Shown: positions 44,367 through 53,691 of the stretch, piece by piece
Layout of the letters: every line of letters begins with the position of its first letter
Numbering within the stretch: the first letter of the stretch is position 1
NCBI RefSeq assembly: GCF_047785965.1
Contig: NZ_JBLOBF010000002.1
Coordinates: forward strand, 1 to 64,000
Length of the DNA: 64,000 nt
Direction of reading: 5' to 3'
From: Caldisericum exile_A
GTDB lineage: Bacteria > Caldisericota > Caldisericia > Caldisericales > Caldisericaceae
Made by a program: the position numbers and the translations under genes
The notes under the pieces: generated by a model
What the model was told of the DNA's origin: nothing
Databases searched by the model: none
The model's input: only the letters and a program-made list of their open reading frames with translations

Positions 44367-45266
44367 ATGGAAGAAAAAATTTTAGAAGAAGAAATTGAAG
44401 TGCATGAAACATTTTTAAGTGATAGTTTAAAAAGTTTAAAGAAAAATAAATCTGCAATTGTCGGCTTAGTAATCATTTCTATCCTTGTTATAACTGCAAT
44501 CTTAGCACCTGTCATATCCCCCCATAACCCGATAGAACAAGATCTTTACAATAACCTTAAACCCGGAATCTGGGCAGGAAATACAAATAATATCTTAGGG
44601 ACTGATGAGTTTGGAAGAGACATTCTAAGTAGGATTATATATGGTGCTCGAGTATCACTTACGGTTGGTGTTATTGCAGTTATAATTGGGGTTTTTCTTG
44701 GAGGTATTGCTGGTATTTTCTCAGGCTTTTATGGCGGATGGGTTGATAACCTACTTATGAGACTCACGGATATAATGTTTGCACTGCCATCAATACTTCT
44801 TGCAATAGTAATTGTGTCAGTTTTAGGAAGAGGTCTTTCTAAAGCAATGATTGCAATAGGCATAACATATGCTCCTCAAATTGCAAGAGTTGTTAGATCA
44901 GAAACAATTGTTGTAAAAAACAGTGAATATATTGAGGCTGCAAAAGCAATCGGATCGCCAAATTTAAGAACACTGAGAGTCCACGTTTTGCCAAATGTTC
45001 TCTCTGTAATCATTGTTTATACGACACTGAGTATAGGAAGTGCTATTCTCGATGCAGCTGCCCTCGGTTTCTTAGGATTGGGTGCTCAACCACCTACACC
45101 AGAGTGGGGCGCAATGCTTGCAAATTCAAATCATTATATAACGGGTGGTTACTGGTGGCTTGCAACTTTTCCAGGAATTGCAATTCTTATATCTGTACTT
45201 GGCTTTAATTTATTTGGCGATGGTTTACGAGATGCAATTGATCCAAGGCTTAGGAAGAAACTTTGA
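44367..45266 (+). CDS. Peptide-type ABC transporter permease (DppC-like)
   Basis: 299 residues. Starts with a cytoplasmic tail, then a membrane segment and the DppC-typical LGTDEFGRDILSRIIYGARV. The coupling loop is EYIEAAKAIGSPNLRTLRVH. The operon ends here without the two ATPase genes usual for this class, so the ATPases must be encoded elsewhere. Confidence 0.93.
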   Translation: MEEKILEEEIEVHETFLSDSLKSLKKNKSAIVGLVIISILVITAILAPVISPHNPIEQDLYNNLKPGIWAGNTNNILGTDEFGRDILSRIIYGARVSLTVGVIAVIIGVFLGGIAGIFSGFYGGWVDNLLMRLTDIMFALPSILLAIVIVSVLGRGLSKAMIAIGITYAPQIARVVRSETIVVKNSEYIEAAKAIGSPNLRTLRVHVLPNVLSVIIVYTTLSIGSAILDAAALGFLGLGAQPPTPEWGAMLANSNHYITGGYWWLATFPGIAILISVLGFNLFGDGLRDAIDPRLRKKL

Positions 45267-45322
45267 AATTTCCTAAAAGTATTGTAAAATCTGAAGTGAG
45301 ATAAAAATTTTGGAGGTTTATT

Positions 45323-45619
45323 ATGAAAAAGATTGGCGCTTTACTTATTGTTTTGCTCGTGCTTTCAGGAATATCTACATGGTTTTTGCTTCTAAACATC
45401 AGCTATTTTACATCAGTAAATCTCTTCGGATATATGATAAATAATGTAACTTCTGGCACATTAGTCATAGTTTCGTTCATTTTAGGCGGCATTCTTATAT
45501 GGTTTATTTCGTTTATTGCATACAATATAGAGATTCAACAGCTTAAAGCACAAATTCAAAAAACAGCGGTCGAACAACAATCTTCAAAAAAAGAGGAGGA
45601 ACAAAAAGGAGAGAAGTGA
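45323..45619 (+). CDS. Small membrane protein with coiled-coil tail (LapA-like)
   Basis: 98 residues: two membrane segments (about 5-25 and 42-66) followed by a charged Gln/Lys/Glu-rich tail (NIEIQQLKAQIQK onward) likely to form a coiled coil. The arrangement resembles LapA/DUF1049 proteins, but the match is by architecture only. TTGGAGG precedes the ATG. It overlaps the QueT gene by four bases. Confidence 0.65.
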   Translation: MKKIGALLIVLLVLSGISTWFLLLNISYFTSVNLFGYMINNVTSGTLVIVSFILGGILIWFISFIAYNIEIQQLKAQIQKTAVEQQSSKKEEEQKGEK

Positions 45620-46155
45620 AATTCCAAAAAACAACTTTAATTTCTCTCATAAGATCATCAATTATTGCTGGACTTTATTTTGCCCTAACAGTGTTTTTGG
45701 CTCCAATCTCCTTTGGCGCAATACAAATTAGGATTTCTGAGGCTCTTGTTGTTCTTCCATACAGTTTTCCTGAGGCAATATTTGGTGTAACGCTTGGATG
45801 TTTTCTTTCAAATCTATTTTCACCATTTGGACCAATAGATTGGGTTTTTGGAACATTTTTAACCTTAATCTCTTCTCTTTTTACCTACCTTATTGGCAAG
45901 AAAAAGCTAAAAAAGTATCTGGCTCCACTTCCTCCGATTATTTTTAATGCTTTAGGTGTTAGTTTTTATGTAGTTACTCTTGCAACACTCAATACAAAGC
46001 TTGGACTAATTGATGCTTTTAAATATTCTTTTGAGCACTTTGCATGGAAGCCATATCTATTTGGAGTCCTCACAATAGGCGTAGGCGAAGCAATATCAAC
46101 ATATTTGCTTGGACTTCCGTTACTTTATGCACTTGAAAGGAGATTGAAAGAATGA
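45616..46155 (+). CDS. queT: QueT-family queuosine precursor transporter
   Basis: 179 residues, about six membrane segments, with the QueT pattern LYFALTVFLAPISFGAIQIR and ISEALVVLPYSFPEAIFGVT. QueT is the substrate-binding S component of an ECF transporter for a queuine/preQ precursor. The start is GTG overlapping the upstream stop. No preQ1 riboswitch is seen ahead of it, since it is internal to an operon. It overlaps the amidohydrolase gene by four bases. Confidence 0.85.
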   Translation: MKFQKTTLISLIRSSIIAGLYFALTVFLAPISFGAIQIRISEALVVLPYSFPEAIFGVTLGCFLSNLFSPFGPIDWVFGTFLTLISSLFTYLIGKKKLKKYLAPLPPIIFNALGVSFYVVTLATLNTKLGLIDAFKYSFEHFAWKPYLFGVLTIGVGEAISTYLLGLPLLYALERRLKE

Positions 46156-47000
46156 AATTTAAAATTTCTCTTGCTCAGATTAATCCAACGCTTGGAAATC
46201 TTGAAAAAAACTTATCAAAACATCTTGAATTTACTGAAAAAGCGATTTTAGAGGACGCAAAGGTTGTTGTATTTCCTGAGTTAAGTATTTCAGGTTATGT
46301 CTTAAGAGACCTTACATATGATGTTTCTCTTCCTGCAAACTCTGATTTTTTCAAACCGTTAAAAGAAATAAGCAAAAACATAGATATTATCTTAGGATTT
46401 GTTGAAAAAGGTGAAGATAAGATCATTTACAACTCTGCAATGTATTTGTCAAAAGGAGAAATAAAATTAGTTTATAGAAAAATGTTTCCGCCAACTCACG
46501 GAATGTTTGAGGAGTTAAGATTTTTTGGAAAAGGAACATCTTATAAATCAATAAAAACAGATTACGGAAAATTAAGTATAGTAATATGTAGAGACTTTTT
46601 CCATCCAACACTTCTAAGCCTTGCTTATCTTGACAACGTTGATTTTGTTTTTGCCATAAGTAATATGCCACTTAGAGGGTTAAAAGGTGAGAAACCTCAA
46701 ATTCAAGAAACCGTTGAAAATGCCTCGTCTCTCTATACTAATTTCTTTGGGTTTTTTGTTGTTTATGTAAATAGAGTCGGTTTTGATGACGGCCTTGGAT
46801 TTTACGGTGGGAGCTTCATTCAATCACCAACTGGGAAAAAGGTTATAGCTCTCAGACTTTTTGAAGAGGAACTTCTGACAGGAGAAATCGATACAGACGA
46901 TATTTATAAAAAGAGAACTTCATTCCCGCTTATAAAAGAGGAAGACAAGTTAACTTTTGAAGAGAACCTTCGAAGACTAATTGGAGGTAGAAATGATTGA
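46152..47000 (+). CDS. Nitrilase-superfamily amidase (glutaminase subunit for NAD synthetase)
   Basis: 282 residues with the complete nitrilase catalytic set: Glu in FPELSISGY, Lys in VYRKMFPPT and Cys in IVICRDFFHP. It overlaps nadE by eight bases. In many bacteria these two domains are fused as glutamine-dependent NAD synthetase; here they are separate, so this protein probably supplies ammonia from glutamine to NadE. Alternative: a free omega-amidase. The close coupling favours the former. Confidence 0.85.
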   Translation: MKFKISLAQINPTLGNLEKNLSKHLEFTEKAILEDAKVVVFPELSISGYVLRDLTYDVSLPANSDFFKPLKEISKNIDIILGFVEKGEDKIIYNSAMYLSKGEIKLVYRKMFPPTHGMFEELRFFGKGTSYKSIKTDYGKLSIVICRDFFHPTLLSLAYLDNVDFVFAISNMPLRGLKGEKPQIQETVENASSLYTNFFGFFVVYVNRVGFDDGLGFYGGSFIQSPTGKKVIALRLFEEELLTGEIDTDDIYKKRTSFPLIKEEDKLTFEENLRRLIGGRND

Positions 47001-47814
47001 TCTCTCTCTTAATTACGAACTTACAAAAAAGTTTATAATTAAATTTATTGAAGAAGAAGTAATAAGTAATAATTTCAAACATGCATTGCTTGGAATATCT
47101 GGTGGCATTGATTCAGCACTTGTTGCTTACCTTGCGGTGGAGGCGCTCGGGAGCGAAAATGTTTTCGGTGTACTCCTACCATATAAGCTCAGTTCAAAAA
47201 ATTCACTTGATGACGGCCTTAAAGTTGTAAAAGAACTGGGAATAAAACATGAAATAATCGAAATATCAGACATTGCAGATTGCTACTTTGAAAAAGAAAA
47301 AGTACAGGATAAATTCAGGATTGGAAATTTTCTTGCACGCCTCAGAATGAGCATAATCTTTGATAAGGCAAGAGAATTTGATGCAATAGTTCTTGGCACA
47401 AGCAATAAAAGTGAAATAATGCTTGGATACACAACTTGGTATGGAGACATGGCTGCAGGGATTTATCCTATTGGTGATTTATACAAGACTCAAGTCTTTG
47501 GGCTATCTAAGTATATTGGAATTCCAGAAAATATACTTAACAAAAAACCCTCTGCAGACCTGTGGCCAGGACAAACAGATGAAGAGGAAATAGGCACTTC
47601 ATATGATTTGATTGATCAAATATTGTACCTTTATCTTGAAGAAAGAAAAACAAAAAAAGAAATAATTGAAATGGGATTTAAGAAAAACGATGTTGAAAAT
47701 ATTTTAAATAGAATGTTCTCAACTCAATTCAAGAGAACTTTACCACCAGTTTGTAAAATATCTCAAAGGACTTTTGGGCACGACTTTCTATATCCACATG
47801 ATATTTTTAAATAA
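46993..47814 (+). CDS. nadE: NAD synthetase
   Basis: 273 residues. ATP-pyrophosphatase loop GISGGIDSAL, then LGTSNKSEIMLGYTTWYGD and KKPSADLWPGQTDEEEIG, all NadE signatures. It forms NAD from deamido-NAD using ammonia or the neighbouring amidase. The ATG at 46993 overlaps the amidase stop, with GGAGG 5 nt upstream; TTG at 46981 would destroy that spacing. A GC-rich terminator follows. Confidence 0.93.
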   Translation: MIDLSLNYELTKKFIIKFIEEEVISNNFKHALLGISGGIDSALVAYLAVEALGSENVFGVLLPYKLSSKNSLDDGLKVVKELGIKHEIIEISDIADCYFEKEKVQDKFRIGNFLARLRMSIIFDKAREFDAIVLGTSNKSEIMLGYTTWYGDMAAGIYPIGDLYKTQVFGLSKYIGIPENILNKKPSADLWPGQTDEEEIGTSYDLIDQILYLYLEERKTKKEIIEMGFKKNDVENILNRMFSTQFKRTLPPVCKISQRTFGHDFLYPHDIFK

Positions 47815-47818
47815 AAAT

Positions 47819-47840
47819 AAACCGGGCTTGTACCCGGTTT
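47819..47840. terminator. Terminator between nadE and the Roadblock gene
   Basis: AAACCGGG and CCCGGTTT form an 8-bp stem with loop CTTGTA. The T-rich tail is better on the minus strand (ATTTTTATTT), so it clearly ends the long minus-strand operon and may also stop nadE transcripts. Confidence 0.8.
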
Positions 47841-47860
47841 ATGTAGATAGTAATCAACAA

Positions 47861-48232
47861 TTAAAGTAATTTTGAGAGTTCTTCAACACCCTTTTTGATT
47901 GTAAGCATCACCATTCCAAGTTTTGCTTCCTTATTTGTTACAACCATTAATGCAGCAAGATTTTTAATTCCAGTAGTAATAACATAACCAAATTCACCTT
48001 TTACATAAGCCTGTTCCAAAGTCCCTTTTTTAAGTTCATCAAGTGCTCTTTCGCCCAATGCAAGAATTGCAGCAGACATTGCAGCGACTCTATCTTCTTC
48101 GGCATCTGGTGGCAATAAACTTGCAATTGGAAGACCATCTAAACTCACAACTGCAAGTGCTTCAACATCAGGATTGTCCTGTTTTAACTGCTTTAAAACC
48201 TCAACGATTTGTGCTGGTTTTCCTTCTACCAT
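47861..48232 (-). CDS. Roadblock/LC7 domain protein
   Basis: 123 residues, the typical single-domain size, with PDVEALAVVSLDGLPIASLL and a central AAMSAAILALGERALDEL helix. Roadblock proteins (e.g. MglB) regulate small Ras-like GTPases, but no GTPase is encoded in the window. AAGGAGG precedes the ATG, 31 bp after the phosphoesterase gene. It is the last gene of the minus-strand operon. Confidence 0.88.
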   Translation of the reverse strand: MVEGKPAQIVEVLKQLKQDNPDVEALAVVSLDGLPIASLLPPDAEEDRVAAMSAAILALGERALDELKKGTLEQAYVKGEFGYVITTGIKNLAALMVVTNKEAKLGMVMLTIKKGVEELSKLL

Positions 48233-48263
48233 TTTCGCCTCCTTGTTTTATTCTATAGACTTT

Positions 48264-48740
48264 TTACAAATAAACAATATCTCCCCAAATATTTCCATCC
48301 TCAACGAATAAGTATCCCAAACTTGGATTTTGGATAGCAAGAGACCCTGGATTAAAGTAAAGTGTCTCATCTATATACTTGTTCATTGGCTGATGCGTAT
48401 GTCCAAAAACAAATGCATTACACCTTGCCTCAAAAGTTGCTCTTATTCTTTCCTCTATTCCCTTAGGACCGCCATTTCCATGAGTAAGACAAACCTTTAA
48501 CCCTTCTATTTCAATAGAAATTTTTTCTCTAAGATGTTCCTTTAGCAACGGCTCATCCATATTTCCGTACACTGCATATACAATTTTTTTAAGTGAGCTT
48601 AAATAGTTAAGTACATCAAAAGATGTAAAATCGCCCAATGCAAAAATTGCGTTTACATCTATTGCAAATTTACTTAAATCGGGAATTACTGAAACTCTAT
48701 CAGGATAGTGTATATCAGAAACAACCAGTATCTTAATCAT
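48264..48740 (-). CDS. YfcE/MJ0936-type metallophosphoesterase
   Basis: 158 residues with the full calcineurin-like set: SDIHYPD, ALGDFTS, VYGNMDEP, LTHGNGG and FGHTHQP, then NPGSL. Single-domain phosphodiesterase of unknown natural substrate. The start lies 2 bp after the AOR stop with no Shine-Dalgarno, so translation is probably coupled. Confidence 0.88.
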   Translation of the reverse strand: MIKILVVSDIHYPDRVSVIPDLSKFAIDVNAIFALGDFTSFDVLNYLSSLKKIVYAVYGNMDEPLLKEHLREKISIEIEGLKVCLTHGNGGPKGIEERIRATFEARCNAFVFGHTHQPMNKYIDETLYFNPGSLAIQNPSLGYLFVEDGNIWGDIVYL

Positions 48741-48742
48741 AA

Positions 48743-50629
48743 TTAAATCGGTGCTCCGTACTCTTCTGCCTCTTTGTCAAGACCTAGCCTCTTTAAGTGC
48801 ATCTTGGTTGGAATTCCTTCTTTCGACCAACCTCTTGTCATATAATATTCATCTAACATCTTTTGAAGTTCTTCCTCAGTTACAAGATGTCCTTTACTTA
48901 CACCATTTGAAATTGGTTCATGAGTAACTCTATAGGGCAAATAATCATCCTTTCTCCCGAAACCTTCTCTTACGTTAAACAACTTTTGCAAATTATAGAT
49001 TCTTTCACCTATTGTCATGAGCCAATCAACGCCCATTTTAATTCCAGTTACCGCTTCAATTCCTTCAAGTATATCGTCTTCTAACCAGAAAAGACTTCTT
49101 GAGAATTTGCACATACCAATTGTATCATAAACAGTCATAAAGTCTTCGCCAGTCTTAACTTCATAACCCTTCCAGTTTGTTGAGAGCCTATCAACATTAG
49201 AAAGCTTCCAAAACTTTCCAGTTAACTCTGGTGCATAGATTCCACCTGTTAAATGGCATGCACCTCTTACGGAAACTGCAATTGCAAGCGCCATTCCCTT
49301 GAGACCTCTTACATCATAAGCAGGAGGCTCAAGACCTTTTACTTCAATGGCAAACTTCTCAGAACCCTTTCCAAGCTTTTTTGATGCTTCTTTTACACCA
49401 TTGAAAAGAAGTTCTCCTAGACGGCCCTCACGCTTTGCAAGTTTTTCCATTGCCTGGACTGCAGCATCACCATTTCCAAACCTAAGATCAAGACCATCTG
49501 TATCTTCCTTAGTAAGTAAGCCTTTCTCGTATGCCTCCATTGCCCAAGCCAAAGTTACTCCGGCAGAAATTCCATCAAGACCTGCTCTATCGCAAATTGA
49601 ATTGAGTTTTGCGGTAACTTCGATGTCTTCAATCCCAAGCACTCCACCCAGCGAGTAAAGAATTTCATATTCGACTCCTTCCACTCGAAGTCCTGCATAC
49701 TTGCCATCTTTAATCACTATATGCCTTCCGCATGGCTTATTGCAGTTTGGACATGGATGTAATTTTTCGGTGTAAATTGGAGACCAGTAATAAGGATCAA
49801 GATGTGATTTTCCATCTGGATGCGCCTTAAAACTAGCCTCAAAATAGCTTTGTTGCCAATTTTTGACAGGGAAAACACCTATCTCTTTATTAACCCATTC
49901 ATAAAATTCACCTGAGCCATATGCCATATCAAGTTTTGCAACTTCACTTCCAATAATTTTACCATTCCATCTTTTGATCGCTTCTTTGAGTTTTTCAGAA
50001 TTTACAACAGGAATTTCTTTTGTACCCTTAACTGCAATCGCTTTAAGCATTTTACTTCCCATCACAGCACCGCCACCAGCACGGGCTGCCTGGCGCTCTT
50101 CAAAATCTATACCTGAAATCTTCGAAAGCATCTCTCCAGAATAACCTATAGCACAAGTATTTACGTTTCTGTGTTCAATCTTTAAAATTTCTTGTGTTTC
50201 AATTGCATCTTTTCCCCAAAGATGTGACGCATCCTTTAATTCACACTTCTCATCTTCGATAAGAAGATACACAGGTTTAGAGCTCTTTCCCTTTATAACT
50301 AACGCATCATACCCAGCCTTTTTAAGTGCAACGCCAAGATAGGCTCCTGCAACACTTCTACCAAATCCATTTGTTAAAGGAGATTTAAATGTTAGTGTTG
50401 TTTTTGACGCAGTAGGAAGCCCTGTTCCAACAAGCAATCCTGGAGCAATAACAAGAACATTCTTTTCTGATAATGGATCAATGTGTGGCTCTGTGTAATC
50501 AAAAATTAACCTTGTTGCAAGTCCAAGACCACCAAGATACTTTAAAAAAACTTCTTCGGAAAGATTTTTTACCTCAATTTTTCCGCTCGTAAGGTCAACT
50601 TCAAGATACCTACCAAAAACTCCTTGCAT
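48743..50629 (-). CDS. aor: Aldehyde:ferredoxin oxidoreductase (tungsten enzyme)
   Basis: 628 residues. N-terminal domain (1 to about 205) opens with RYLEVDLTSGKIEVKNL. The [4Fe-4S] ligands are in CPNCNKPCG (about 290) and a later MCKFSR cysteine. Pterin contact regions such as LGGVLGIEDIE and DGISAGVTLAWAMEAYEKG are present. AOR oxidises aldehydes to acids with ferredoxin using a tungsten-bispterin cofactor. AAGGAGG precedes the ATG. It follows three peptidase genes, which suggests a link to aldehydes from amino-acid fermentation (inference). Confidence 0.95.
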   Translation of the reverse strand: MQGVFGRYLEVDLTSGKIEVKNLSEEVFLKYLGGLGLATRLIFDYTEPHIDPLSEKNVLVIAPGLLVGTGLPTASKTTLTFKSPLTNGFGRSVAGAYLGVALKKAGYDALVIKGKSSKPVYLLIEDEKCELKDASHLWGKDAIETQEILKIEHRNVNTCAIGYSGEMLSKISGIDFEERQAARAGGGAVMGSKMLKAIAVKGTKEIPVVNSEKLKEAIKRWNGKIIGSEVAKLDMAYGSGEFYEWVNKEIGVFPVKNWQQSYFEASFKAHPDGKSHLDPYYWSPIYTEKLHPCPNCNKPCGRHIVIKDGKYAGLRVEGVEYEILYSLGGVLGIEDIEVTAKLNSICDRAGLDGISAGVTLAWAMEAYEKGLLTKEDTDGLDLRFGNGDAAVQAMEKLAKREGRLGELLFNGVKEASKKLGKGSEKFAIEVKGLEPPAYDVRGLKGMALAIAVSVRGACHLTGGIYAPELTGKFWKLSNVDRLSTNWKGYEVKTGEDFMTVYDTIGMCKFSRSLFWLEDDILEGIEAVTGIKMGVDWLMTIGERIYNLQKLFNVREGFGRKDDYLPYRVTHEPISNGVSKGHLVTEEELQKMLDEYYMTRGWSKEGIPTKMHLKRLGLDKEAEEYGAPI

Positions 50630-50646
50630 AAGTTGAACACCTCCTT

Positions 50647-51639
50647 TTATTTCTCAATAAAGTTCTTTAATAAAGCCACTGTATTTTTAATGTCGCTAAG
50701 ATCGATTACTTCACCTTGAGTATGGGTATATCGTGTGGGAATTGAAACTGCAGCAGTCTTTACACCTTCTTTGGTTATTTGAATCGCAAATGCATCTGTT
50801 GTCCCGGAAGTTATCACTTCAAGCTGAAACGGAATCTTGTTTTTAGTTGCAACATTAATTAATTCATTTCGCAAATCAATGTTTGTAATCATTCCCCCAT
50901 CCATAACTTTAATAGCGGGACCCTTTCCTAACTCCAGTGCATTAATGTGAGGATCTACAAAATCACCTGCTGTCGTTACATCTACTGCAATTCCAAATTC
51001 TGGTGTTATTTCATAGGTTGAAGTTCTTGCTCCCTTAACTCCGATCTCTTCCTGAACAGTAAAAACTGCATACAAATCATATTTAAGGCTCTTTTTCTTA
51101 ATGTTATTTAAAAGTTCAACAATCACAGCACAACCTGATCGATCATCAAGTGAAGGAGAAATTACTCTATCGTAATTTTTAGAAAAAACTGGATAAAAAA
51201 CTCCTTCCATTCCGATATTTACAAAATTTAAAGCATCCTTCTTGCTTTTTGCTCCAATGTCTATAAAGAATTTTTCAACCTTAAATTCTTTGGGTTCCCA
51301 CAGGTTTTCTTTATCATCATAATAAATCGTTCCTGAGATTCCGTTCTCAAAAAGTACACGACTACCCAGCAAGAAGGAAGGTCTCAATCCACCAATTGAA
51401 GTAAATCTTAAAAGACCATTTTTATCAATATCTGTCACTATGAAACCAATCGTATCAAGGTGAGAGGCAATCATCAATTTTGGTCCATTTTGTGGAATGT
51501 GCGCAACAAGATTTCCAAACTTATCTTCAAAAATTTCACAATCGCATTTTTTAAGTTCTTCTTTTATGAGATGTTTAACTTTATCTTCTTTTGATGAAGG
51601 ACCAAAGGTTTTAACTAATTTTTCTATTAAATATTCCAT
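50647..51639 (-). CDS. M42 family aminopeptidase (paralog 1)
   Basis: 330 residues. Metal-binding His in IASHLDTIG, Asp in SLDDRSGCAV, catalytic Glu pair in VQEEIGVKGA, Asp in VDVTTAGD and final His in TRYTHTQGE. All ligands of the TET/glutamyl aminopeptidase family are present. These form large tetrahedral shells that trim peptides in the cytoplasm. It is the third of three tandem paralogs in transcription order. Confidence 0.92.
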   Translation of the reverse strand: MEYLIEKLVKTFGPSSKEDKVKHLIKEELKKCDCEIFEDKFGNLVAHIPQNGPKLMIASHLDTIGFIVTDIDKNGLLRFTSIGGLRPSFLLGSRVLFENGISGTIYYDDKENLWEPKEFKVEKFFIDIGAKSKKDALNFVNIGMEGVFYPVFSKNYDRVISPSLDDRSGCAVIVELLNNIKKKSLKYDLYAVFTVQEEIGVKGARTSTYEITPEFGIAVDVTTAGDFVDPHINALELGKGPAIKVMDGGMITNIDLRNELINVATKNKIPFQLEVITSGTTDAFAIQITKEGVKTAAVSIPTRYTHTQGEVIDLSDIKNTVALLKNFIEK

Positions 51640-51650
51640 TATTCCCCCCC

Positions 51651-52667
51651 TTATAGAGACCTCAAAAATTCAATAATGAGCCTTTTTGTATTCTCATAGT
51701 CATTTATATTAAAAAGAGAAACAGGTGAGTGAATATATCTTACTGGGACAGCCACAACAAGCACTCTAACTCCACCTTTTGTTAGCTGAATTCTTGATGA
51801 GTCAGTACCACCTACAAATACCTGTTTGAATTGATATGGAATTTTAAATTTTTCTGCTATCTTAACAAGTTTATTTCTCAATTCATGATCGGTAATAACG
51901 GAATTGTCTTTTATCGTGATAACCGGACCATTGCCAATTGAAGTACACTTTTCATGTTCTGCTACATCTGGGAAATCCGCTGAGATTGTGCCTTCAAGGG
52001 TAATTGATATCTGGGGTGTATACTTGAAGGCTCCAACAGTTGCACCGCGCAAACCAATTTCTTCCTGTGACGAGAATAATGCAACAATTGGAAAATTAAA
52101 CTTCTCTTTTAAAATTTCAGAAACAAGCGAACATCCTAATCTGTCATCAAGTGCTTTTCCGATAAAAGTATCATTAGAAAGTCTCTCAAATTTAACGTCA
52201 AAACCAATGTAATCGCCTAAACTTACAAGTTTTTCTGCTTCTTCCTTTGTTTTTACCCCGATATCTATGACCATATCTTTTGCTCTTTCAACTGATTTCT
52301 GCTCACTTTGTTCTTGAAGATGTATAGGAACTGTTGCTATTACACCTTTGACTTTATTTTTTCCAATTACAACTCTTTTTCCCAAGAGAACTCTGTCATC
52401 AATGCCACCAATTTTAGTAAATTTGATAAATCCTTCAGAGGTAAAACCTTTTACAAGAAGCCCTACCTCATCCATATGAGCATTAAGCATAACTATAGGT
52501 TTTGAAGATTCGAACTTCTTAGTCACTATAAAGTTTTTTAGAGGGTCAACTTCGAAACTGTCTATGTAACCCTTTACTTCCTCTTTCAAAATTTCAATAA
52601 CTTCATCCTCAAACCCGGAAACGCCAATTGCATTACTCAACTTTTCAATAAGTTCAATATTCGCCAT
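51651..52667 (-). CDS. M42 family aminopeptidase (paralog 2)
   Basis: 338 residues from the ATG at 52667 (GAGG 6 nt upstream; longer frame not supported). Ligands: MLNAHMDEVG, ALDDRLGC, SQEEIGLRGA, then ITLEGTISAD where the usual Asp is Glu, and RYIHSPVS. The Asp-to-Glu change at one zinc ligand may alter metal or substrate preference. Its 5' end overlaps paralog 3 by 14 bp. Confidence 0.9.
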   Translation of the reverse strand: MANIELIEKLSNAIGVSGFEDEVIEILKEEVKGYIDSFEVDPLKNFIVTKKFESSKPIVMLNAHMDEVGLLVKGFTSEGFIKFTKIGGIDDRVLLGKRVVIGKNKVKGVIATVPIHLQEQSEQKSVERAKDMVIDIGVKTKEEAEKLVSLGDYIGFDVKFERLSNDTFIGKALDDRLGCSLVSEILKEKFNFPIVALFSSQEEIGLRGATVGAFKYTPQISITLEGTISADFPDVAEHEKCTSIGNGPVITIKDNSVITDHELRNKLVKIAEKFKIPYQFKQVFVGGTDSSRIQLTKGGVRVLVVAVPVRYIHSPVSLFNINDYENTKRLIIEFLRSL

Positions 52668-53688
52668 TTCTATCCTCTGTTGGCTCAAATTCTCCAATAA
52701 AAAGCTTCAATAGTTGCACAGTTTTATCAACATCAAATGGATCAAACATTTCAACAGGTGTGTGCATGTATCTTATTGGAATGCTTAAAAGAGATGTAGG
52801 TATTCCAGATCTTACAAGACCAACTTTGTCAGCATCAGTTGATGATAACACTCCTACCTCCTTCTGGTATGGAATTCCGTATTTATCGGCAACTGAAGCA
52901 AGTTTATTTGTAAGTTCTCTATTGACGGAAATTCCATAAAATATTGTAGGGCCCTTACCTAATTCAAAACCATCGAAAGGTGTCACCTTATACTGTGTTC
53001 CAAATGTAACATCAAGTACAACAGAAGCATTAGGAAAAACTGAAAAAGTAGCGGTTATCGCACCAAGTCCAGTATATTCTTCTTGAGAAGAAAAGAGAAA
53101 ATAAACATTCACATCATGCTTAATATTTTTCAAAACCCTTGCTGTTTCAATAAGAACATATACACCAAGCCTATTATCAAAAGACTTATTTACTAAATAA
53201 TTGCCAATTTTATCAAACGAAGGAGCGAAGCTTACATAATCACCAACAGAAACCAAATCCTTTAACTCATTCTCTGAAAGACCAGTATCAACAAATAGCC
53301 TATTAAAATCATATGTAAGATTTTCTTCTCCTTCCTTCACGAGGTGGTAAGGTTTTATACCAATTACTCCTTTTATTTTTTTCTTACCATGCACTATTAC
53401 TTGCGATCCTGGCAAAATCTTTGGGTCAATCGACCTTGAAGTCACTTTTAAAAACCCATTTTTCTCAATGCTACTTACAACCATAAACACTTCGTCAACA
53501 TGTGCTTCAAGCATCAAGGCAAAATTCCCATTACCTTTTTTCAAAGCCATGAGAGAATTGCTCCTCTCATGAATTTTAATTTCATCTACATAACCTTTTA
53601 AAGCACTTTCAATTATTGGAAAAATAATTTTTTCATTGCCTGTAGGAGCAAAACTTTCGGTAAGATTTCTTAAAAGACTTTCATCCAT
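52654..53688 (-). CDS. M42 family aminopeptidase (paralog 3)
   Basis: 344 residues. LEAHVDEVFM, SFDNRLGVYV (DDR changed to DNR), SQEEYTGLGA, LDVTFGT and RYMHTPVE keep most of the M42 metal site. It is the most divergent of the three around the DNR motif. It lies 4 bp downstream of ndk and leads the peptidase set. Confidence 0.9.
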   Translation of the reverse strand: MDESLLRNLTESFAPTGNEKIIFPIIESALKGYVDEIKIHERSNSLMALKKGNGNFALMLEAHVDEVFMVVSSIEKNGFLKVTSRSIDPKILPGSQVIVHGKKKIKGVIGIKPYHLVKEGEENLTYDFNRLFVDTGLSENELKDLVSVGDYVSFAPSFDKIGNYLVNKSFDNRLGVYVLIETARVLKNIKHDVNVYFLFSSQEEYTGLGAITATFSVFPNASVVLDVTFGTQYKVTPFDGFELGKGPTIFYGISVNRELTNKLASVADKYGIPYQKEVGVLSSTDADKVGLVRSGIPTSLLSIPIRYMHTPVEMFDPFDVDKTVQLLKLFIGEFEPTEDRNGEY

Positions 53689-53691
53689 ATA

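Noticed and set aside
45267..45616. preQ1 riboswitch ahead of queT
   Set aside because: queT overlaps the preceding small membrane protein gene and no C-rich preQ1 hairpin motif is visible in the short upstream gap.
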